DNA of 64,000 nt from Amycolatopsis eburnea (lineage in GTDB: Bacteria > Actinomycetota > Actinomycetes > Mycobacteriales > Pseudonocardiaceae): positions 248,001-312,000 of the forward strand of contig NZ_RSEC01000036.1 of NCBI RefSeq assembly GCF_003937945.1. Reading direction: 5' to 3'. The translations under genes were made by a program, and so were the position numbers. The notes under the pieces were generated by a model that was given only the letters and a program-made list of their open reading frames with translations, made no database searches and was not told the origin of the DNA. Shown here piece by piece: positions 59,154-64,000 of this stretch. Position 1 is the stretch's first letter. Each line of letters begins with the position of its first letter.

Positions 59154-59708
59154 ATGACCTCTGAAGCGCTGGCCTCCTTCGGCTACGAGCTCGGCCTCCT
59201 CAAGCGGATCCGGCGGTCGGGCTGGTGGCACGCGGGTGTGCGCGACCCGGAGTCGGTCGGCGAGCACAGCCTCCGCGCGGCCCAGCTGGCCGCGCTGATC
59301 GCGGCGGAGGAGGGCGCGTCCCCGGAGCGGGCGGCGTTCCTCGCGCTGTGGCACGACACGCAGGAGACCCGGACGGGCGACCTCCCGCTGACGGCGGTGG
59401 AGTACCTGCGCAAGCCGGAACCGCGCGAGATCACGGCGGACCAGACGGCCGGGTTGCCGTCGCGGTCCCGGGAGCTGGTGCGCGAGGCGGTGGACGAGTA
59501 CGAGACGCGTTCGTCGGCGGAGGCGTTGTGCGCGAAGGACGCGGACAAGCTGGAGATGTTGTTGCAGGCGCTGGAGTACCGCGACGTCGGGGTGCGGCCG
59601 GTGGACGAGTGGATCGCGTCGGCGACCAAGGGGCTCAAGACCGGAACGGCGAAGAAGATCGCGGAGGCGGCGTTGACGCTGTCGCCGCTTTCGTGGCGGG
59701 GCCGCTAG
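59154..59708 (+). CDS. HD-domain hydrolase (YfbR/HDDC2-like)
   Basis: A 184-residue metal-dependent phosphohydrolase. Metal ligands are ESVGEHSLRAAQLAALIA (H), ALWHDTQETRTGDLP (H-D) and CAKDADKLEMLLQALEY (D). It is similar to 5'-deoxynucleotidases. The ATG at 59154 lies 7 nt after TAGGCT, which also overlaps the lldP stop, so it may have its own leaderless promoter. Its stop overlaps the stop of the sigma factor gene. Confidence 0.85.
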   Translation: MTSEALASFGYELGLLKRIRRSGWWHAGVRDPESVGEHSLRAAQLAALIAAEEGASPERAAFLALWHDTQETRTGDLPLTAVEYLRKPEPREITADQTAGLPSRSRELVREAVDEYETRSSAEALCAKDADKLEMLLQALEYRDVGVRPVDEWIASATKGLKTGTAKKIAEAALTLSPLSWRGR

Positions 59709-60970
59709 GCGCCGACGGCCTTCGCGCGGTTGAGGAGCAGCTCGCGCTCACGAGCGTTCCCCGTCATCTCCGCCGCGCGCCGGAACTCGCGCTCGGCCTC
59801 CTCCAGCCGGCCGAGCTTCTCGAGCAGGTCGCCGCGGACGCTCGGCAGCAGGTGGTAGTCCTTCAGCGCCGCGTCGGACGCCACCGCGTCCACCACCGCC
59901 AGGCCCGCTTCCGGGCCGTGGGCCATCGCCACCGCGACGCCGCGGTTCAGCTCGATCACCGGCGACGGCTGGAGCTTGCCGAGGCCTTCGTACAACGCCG
60001 CGATCCGCACCCAGTCCGTCTCCTCCGGGGTACGGGCGCGGGCGTGGCAGGCCGCGATCGCCGCCTGCGCCGAGTACGGGCCGTACGCCCCTTCGGCGAT
60101 CTGCTCCGACAGCGCCAGCGCCGCCAGGCCGTGCTGGATCAGGAGGCGGTCCCAGCGGGAGCGGTCCTGGTCCAGCAGCAGCACCGGCTCGCCGTCCGGC
60201 TTGGTGCGGGCCTTCGCACGCGACGCCTGCAGTTCCATCAGCGCGACCAGGCCGTGCACCTCGGACTCGCCCGGCATCAGCGCGGCGAGCACGCGGCCGA
60301 GGCGCATCGCTTCCTCGCACAGCGCCGGGCGCATCCAGTCGTCACCGCGGGTGGCCGAGTAGCCCTCGTTGAACACCAGGTAGAGGACCTCGAGCACGGA
60401 CGACAGCCGGGCGACGCGCTCGTCGCCCTCCGGGACCTCGAACGGGACCTTCGCCGCCGCCAGCGCCTTCTTCGCCCGCACGATGCGCTGGGCGATCGTC
60501 GATTCGCGGACCAGGAACGCGCGCGCGATCTCGTCGGTCGTCAGGCCGCCGAGCATGCGCAGCGTCAGCGCCACCCTGGCCTGGGTGTTCAGCACCGGGT
60601 GGCACGCGACGAACAGCAGGCGCAGGACGTCGTCCTCGATGTGGTCGTCGAGAGCCGCGTCGAAGTCCGGCAGGACGCCCTCGTCGAGCTGCTGGTCGCG
60701 GCCGACCTCTTCGAGCTTCTCCGCGTACCGCTCGTTGCGGCGGAACTGGTCGACCGCGCGGCGCTTGGCGATGGTCATCAGCCACGCGCCGGGGTTGCGC
60801 GGCACGCCGGACTCCGGCCACTGCTCCAGCGCCGCGACCAGCGCGTCCTGCGCCAGCTCTTCGGCGAGCCCGACGTCACCACGGGCCATCCGGGCCAGGC
60901 CCGCGATGAGCCGCGGCGACTCGATGCGCCAGACCGCTTCGACCGTGCTCCGGGTGTCCGCAACCGTCAC
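59705..60970 (-). CDS. ECF42-type RNA polymerase sigma factor
   Basis: A 421-residue sigma factor with region 2 (GLAEELAQDALVAALEQWPESGVPRNPGAWLMTIAKRRAVDQFRR) and region 4 (LTLRMLGGLTTDEIARAFLVRESTIAQRIVRAKKAL). A long C-terminal extension of about 220 residues with TPR-like helices (VIELNRGVAVAMAHGPEAGL) is the ECF42 hallmark. ECF42 genes characteristically lie next to YCII/DGPF genes, as here (two copies upstream). No anti-sigma factor is present; the extension is thought to control activity. Confidence 0.9.
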   Translation of the reverse strand: MTVADTRSTVEAVWRIESPRLIAGLARMARGDVGLAEELAQDALVAALEQWPESGVPRNPGAWLMTIAKRRAVDQFRRNERYAEKLEEVGRDQQLDEGVLPDFDAALDDHIEDDVLRLLFVACHPVLNTQARVALTLRMLGGLTTDEIARAFLVRESTIAQRIVRAKKALAAAKVPFEVPEGDERVARLSSVLEVLYLVFNEGYSATRGDDWMRPALCEEAMRLGRVLAALMPGESEVHGLVALMELQASRAKARTKPDGEPVLLLDQDRSRWDRLLIQHGLAALALSEQIAEGAYGPYSAQAAIAACHARARTPEETDWVRIAALYEGLGKLQPSPVIELNRGVAVAMAHGPEAGLAVVDAVASDAALKDYHLLPSVRGDLLEKLGRLEEAEREFRRAAEMTGNARERELLLNRAKAVGA

Positions 60971-61009
60971 CCGGCCATCAGACAGGGTGATCGGCCGCGG
61001 TGCAACCCA

Positions 61010-61360
61010 CTACTCGGCGATGGTGCGGATCTCGATCGTGCCGATCTTGGCGTCCGGGTTCGGGGCCTGCTTCATGAGCTCGACCACGTCTTCGAGCGAC
61101 TCGCCGTTGAGCACCCAGAACCCCGCGATCAGCTCTTTCGTCTCCGCGAACGGCCCGTCGATGAGCTTCGGCTCCGCCTCCCCTTCGAAGACGACCCGCA
61201 CGCCGTCGGCGCTCGAGGTCAGGCCCTCGGCCATCACGATCCGGCCCTCGTCGGCCAGCCGCGCGTTGAACTTCGTCATCTCGGCCAGCTCCTCGGCGCC
61301 GGGCTGGAACCCGGGCGCCTCGGACTCGGGAGTGGCCTTCACCATCACGAGGAACCGCAT
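61010..61360 (-). CDS. YCII (DGPF) family protein, copy 2
   Basis: A 116-residue YCII-like protein: MRFLVMVKATPESEAPGFQP and the motif LIDGPFAETKELIAGFWVL. The ATG shares one nucleotide with the stop of the preceding YCII gene (TGATG). Function is unknown; such proteins are the usual partners and presumed targets of ECF42. Confidence 0.88.
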   Translation of the reverse strand: MRFLVMVKATPESEAPGFQPGAEELAEMTKFNARLADEGRIVMAEGLTSSADGVRVVFEGEAEPKLIDGPFAETKELIAGFWVLNGESLEDVVELMKQAPNPDAKIGTIEIRTIAE

Positions 61361-61782
61361 CACGCGTCCTGGGCGCTCTGCGCGCGAAGCCGCCCTTCCA
61401 GCTCCGCGACCTCGGGCGTCATGTTCTCGAAGTCGGACATCTCGGCGACCCGCCGGATCTCGACCTCGCCGTGCTCGCCCTCGGGGTTCGGCATCCGCTT
61501 GATCCACTCGATGCACTCTTCGCGGTCGCGGCACTGGAGGATCCAGAAGCCGCCGACGAGCTCCTTCGACTCGGTGAACGGGCCGTCGACGACCTTGGGC
61601 GCCGCGGAACCGTCGAAGACGACGCGCGCGCCTTCCGAGCTCGGCGTGAGGCCCTCGCCCGCCAGCAGGACGCCGGCCTTGACCATCTCCTCGTTGAACT
61701 TGCCCATCTCGGCCAGCAGCTCGGCGCTGGGGGCCTTGCTGTCGGTCTGCTCGTTCGTCTTGACGATCACCATGAACCGCAC
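61360..61782 (-). CDS. YCII (DGPF) family protein, copy 1
   Basis: A 140-residue YCII-like protein: MRFMVIVKTNEQTDSKAPSA, VVDGPFTESKELVGGFWILQ, and a C-terminal extension (EMSDFENMTPEVAELEGRLR). The GTG at 61782 has GAGGAG upstream. It is first in the YCII-YCII-sigma unit. Confidence 0.88.
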   Translation of the reverse strand: MRFMVIVKTNEQTDSKAPSAELLAEMGKFNEEMVKAGVLLAGEGLTPSSEGARVVFDGSAAPKVVDGPFTESKELVGGFWILQCRDREECIEWIKRMPNPEGEHGEVEIRRVAEMSDFENMTPEVAELEGRLRAQSAQDA

Positions 61783-61878
61783 GGCGGTCTCCTCTCGGTC
61801 GGTCTCTTGCCCACGCGTCGAACGGCGGCGCCCCGGATCGACAGGTCCGGCGAAAAAGTTTTCGCGCGGGAAAACTAG

Positions 61879-62139
61879 CAGCTCAGGCTCGCTCCGGGGG
61901 ATGATTCGGACACGCGGGGCGGCCCCGGACCGGGTCCGCCGGCCCAGCGGCCGTTCCCGGTCTGGGACAAGTCCCTGAGCCGCGTCCGGCGCCGGTACCC
62001 GCGCGCGGTGAAGATCTGGCGGGCCACCGAAGACCGGCCGGGGCTGCCGCGGCCGCTGCGGCGAGCCGGGCAGCTCGTCCGGCGGAGCTTCACGCGCGCC
62101 TGGCGCTGGGCCCGGAACCGCGACGCCGAACCCTGGTGA
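61879..62139 (+). other. Conserved-looking ORF without a start codon (possible pseudogene)
   Basis: The frame from 61879 to the TGA at 62137-62139 encodes a basic, Trp-rich peptide containing FPVWDKSLSRVRRRYPRAVK, ATEDRPGLPRPLRRAGQL and FTRAWRWARNRDAEPW. This composition looks like a real small protein, not random frame noise. No ATG, GTG or TTG opens it before an internal GTG at 62008; an ATG at 61901 is in another frame. It could be a frameshifted or truncated gene. Confidence 0.4.
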
Positions 62140-62160
62140 CAGCCCGGCTAACCTGCCGTC

Positions 62161-63132
62161 GTGGCGGTACTCCCCGACGACCTCTCCTCCGCGCTCGACG
62201 AAGAGCTGGCCAGGCACCCCGTGGCCCGGCTGGCCCAGTCCGTCGACCGGCTCAGCGCGCGCTACCGCCAAGGTGACGCCGCGACCTCGCCGATCCTGAC
62301 CTCCGAAGCCGACGTCGCCGCGTACGCCGGCTACCGGATGCCGGCCACCTACGCCGCCGTACACGCTGTGCTCGCCGAAGCCGCTTCGCGCGCGCCGGGC
62401 TTCGAGCCGCGTACGCAGGTCGACGTCGGCGGCGGGACCGGGGCGGCGGTGTGGGCGGCCGCGTCGGTGTGGCCGTCGCTCACCAAGTGCACCGTGCTGG
62501 AGCAGGTCGCCGGGGCGATCGGGCTGGGGAAGCGGCTGGCCGCGAACGCGGTCCAGGCGCCGGTCCGGGACGCGGAGTGGCGGCGCGGGCTCGTCGACCC
62601 CACCGCCCCCGCGCCCGAAGCCGATCTCGTCACGCTCTCCTACGTGCTGGGCGAGCTGCCGGACGCCACCCGCCCCGATGTCGTGCGCTGGCTGGCGGCG
62701 AAGGCCGGGGCGGTCGCGCTGATCGAGCCGGGCACTCCCGCGGGTTACGAGCGGATCCGTGCCGCCCGCGCCCAGCTGATCGAACTCGGCCTGCACGTCG
62801 TCGCGCCCTGCCCGCACGACGCGGCGTGCCCGATCGTGCCCGGTGAAGACTGGTGCCACTTCGCCGCGCGTCTTCCCCGCTCGGGCCTGCACCGGCGGCT
62901 CAAGACGGGCACGCTCGGCTTCGAGGACGAGAAGTTCGCGTACGTCGTCGCGGGGCGGTTCGAGCCGGAGCGGCCGGACGCGCGGATCATCCGGCACCCG
63001 AAGAAGCACAAGGGCTGGGTCGCGCTCGACCTGTGCACCGCCGACGGCCTGAAGCCGGGCGTCGCGGTCTCGAAGAAGCAGGGCCCGCGGTACCGCGCGG
63101 CCCGCGATGCGGAATGGGGTGACGTCTGGTGA
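62161..63132 (+). CDS. Rsm22/METTL17-like small-ribosomal-subunit assembly methyltransferase
   Basis: A 323-residue protein of the Rsm22 family. The methyltransferase loop is VDVGGGTGAAVWAAASVWP, followed by LSYVLGELP. The cysteine cluster (VVAPCPHDAACP, then DWCHF) is the Fe-S-binding feature of this family. The C-terminal part is basic (IIRHPKKHKGWV). It probably assists 30S ribosome maturation. The GTG at 62161 lies 6 nt after TAACCT with no ribosome site, a leaderless pattern. Its stop overlaps the next start. Confidence 0.85.
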   Translation: MAVLPDDLSSALDEELARHPVARLAQSVDRLSARYRQGDAATSPILTSEADVAAYAGYRMPATYAAVHAVLAEAASRAPGFEPRTQVDVGGGTGAAVWAAASVWPSLTKCTVLEQVAGAIGLGKRLAANAVQAPVRDAEWRRGLVDPTAPAPEADLVTLSYVLGELPDATRPDVVRWLAAKAGAVALIEPGTPAGYERIRAARAQLIELGLHVVAPCPHDAACPIVPGEDWCHFAARLPRSGLHRRLKTGTLGFEDEKFAYVVAGRFEPERPDARIIRHPKKHKGWVALDLCTADGLKPGVAVSKKQGPRYRAARDAEWGDVW

Positions 63133-63701
63133 CGGTCATCGCGGAGATCAGCGTGTCGGCCGACGGGATCGTGGCCGGGCCGGACACCAGCGCCGAGCAC
63201 CGGCTGGGCAAGGGTGGCGACCTGCTGCACGAGTGGCTGTTCGACGGCACCGAAGCCGACGGCGAAGTCGCGGCGAAGCTGTTCGAGGGCACCGGGGCGT
63301 TCGTCGTCGGCCGGACGATGTTCGACGTCGGCATCGACGTCTGGGGCGACGACGGCACGTTCGAGAAGCCGGTCTTCGTCGTCACGAACCGGCCGCACGA
63401 CCCGGTCGTCAAGGGCCCGACGACGTTCACCTTCGTCACCGAAGGCATCGAAAGCGCCTTGGCGCAGGCAAAAGCCGCGGCCGGCGCGGACAACGTCGTC
63501 GTCATGGGCGGCGGCACCACCCTGCGGCAGTTCCTGAGCGCCGGGCTGGTCGACGAACTGCGCCTGCACGTGGTCCCGCTGCTCTTCGGCCACGGCGTCC
63601 GGCTCTTCGACGGCCCCGCGGGCGAGCACGTCCGGCTGGAGCGCACCGCCGTCAGCGAGACGCCGAACGCGACCCACCTGACCTTCCGCGTGCTCCGCTA
63701 A
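63129..63701 (+). CDS. Dihydrofolate reductase family (RibD C-terminal-like) protein
   Basis: A 190-residue protein: VIAEISVSADGIVAGPD at the N-terminus, AFVVGRTMFDVGIDVWGDD, VVVMGGGTTLRQFLSAGLVDELRLHVVPLLFGHGVRLFD. This is the YyaP/RibD-C family, structurally related to DHFR but usually not folate enzymes. The GTG overlaps the Rsm22-like stop (GTGA), so the pair is co-translated. Reductase substrate unknown. Confidence 0.85.
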   Translation: MTVIAEISVSADGIVAGPDTSAEHRLGKGGDLLHEWLFDGTEADGEVAAKLFEGTGAFVVGRTMFDVGIDVWGDDGTFEKPVFVVTNRPHDPVVKGPTTFTFVTEGIESALAQAKAAAGADNVVVMGGGTTLRQFLSAGLVDELRLHVVPLLFGHGVRLFDGPAGEHVRLERTAVSETPNATHLTFRVLR

Positions 63702-64000
63702 GGCATCCGCACGGTCCGCAGGAACTCCGGGAGCAGCCACGGCCGCCGCCCGGAGATGCGGACCCCGCCGGTCAGGACCGCGCGGGCCTTCGAAATCCGG
63801 CCGAACATCATCGGGACCAGCACCGCCGGGTCGAAGCGCAGGCGCACGTCCGCCGTGCCGTCCGGTTCCTCGAAGCGCAGCCGTCCGTGTTGCAGCGCCA
63901 GCACACCCGGCTTCGTGTACGCCGACCGGAACTCGACCGCGATCCGCCGGGGTGACGGCGTCGCGTCGTCGAGCAGGCTCCCCATGTCGTTGCGCACCAT
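63698..64000 (-). CDS. SCP2 sterol-binding domain protein (possibly partial at the right edge)
   Basis: The frame gives at least 100 residues: an antiparallel sheet (RRIAVEFRSAY, VLALQHGRLRFEE, ADVRLRFDPAVLVPMMFG) followed by the SCP2 C-terminal helix pattern SKARAVLTGGVRISGRRPWLLPEFL. SCP2 domains bind lipids or hydrophobic ligands. An ATG falls exactly at the window edge, so the true start may lie outside. The stop overlaps that of the convergent DHFR-family gene. Confidence 0.7.
   Translation of the reverse strand: MVRNDMGSLLDDATPSPRRIAVEFRSAYTKPGVLALQHGRLRFEEPDGTADVRLRFDPAVLVPMMFGRISKARAVLTGGVRISGRRPWLLPEFLRTVRMP

Overview
This 64 kb window is high-GC chromosomal DNA with dense, often overlapping genes, many GTG starts, mycothiol-type and MurT/GatD genes, a DasR regulator with its operator, and AfsR/SARP and ECF42-type regulators. 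These point to an actinomycete of the Pseudonocardiaceae, most likely Amycolatopsis. The genus is an inference from gene content and from several dispersed palindromic intergenic repeats, not a database match. I saw no rRNA, tRNA, CRISPR array, insertion sequence or phage.

Layout. 1-6 kb: a partial membrane protein, a PLP-dependent threonine/serine dehydratase, a DHA2-type MFS exporter, then an aminosugar locus (dasR, a textbook dre operator, a SIS-domain aminosugar-phosphate enzyme and a BadF-type aminosugar kinase). 6-12 kb: DUF3159 protein, SGNH hydrolase, an OmpA-like envelope pair, a two-gene unit of unknown role whose first member looks like a degenerate nucleotidyltransferase, and an MmpS-like protein. 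11.8-14.6 kb: a large AfsR-type SARP regulator whose interdomain linker is encoded by two dispersed palindromes. 15-18.1 kb: complete ectABCD operon for ectoine/hydroxyectoine. 18.4-25.9 kb: patatin-like protein, MDR oxidoreductase/HxlR pair, DUF445 and Abi-alpha/DUF4393 pair, mycothiol-dependent enzyme.

25.9-36 kb: LapA-like protein, M19 dipeptidase, an MhqE/MhqD/MhqR-like quinone-stress module, and the benzoyl-CoA epoxidation (box) operon boxC-boxB-bclA-amidohydrolase behind a small membrane protein. 36-46 kb: GNAT acetyltransferase preceded by an 18-codon leader ORF in a hairpin, a GH3 beta-glucosidase with divergent TetR, a MarR/DUF1579 pair, an ABC exporter, and XylI/XylJ-like enzymes divergent from a VOC protein whose promoter carries the same 14-bp element as the mhqE-like promoter.

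46-64 kb: a compact seven-gene gas vesicle operon (gvpO-J-L/F-S-K-A-L/F), a two-component system, the MurT/GatD lipid II amidation enzyme, an MDR/TetR pair with a clear operator, IclR plus lactate permease, an HD hydrolase, an ECF42-type sigma factor with two YCII (DGPF) proteins, an Rsm22-type protein, a DHFR-family reductase and a partial SCP2 protein.

Functional themes are aromatic compound catabolism and quinone stress, osmoprotection, aminosugar control, and cell-envelope amidation. Recurrent architectural features are probable leaderless starts (a TANNNT hexamer 6-7 nt before the start codon), tail-to-tail gene pairs whose stop codons overlap, and repeat palindromes at gene ends.
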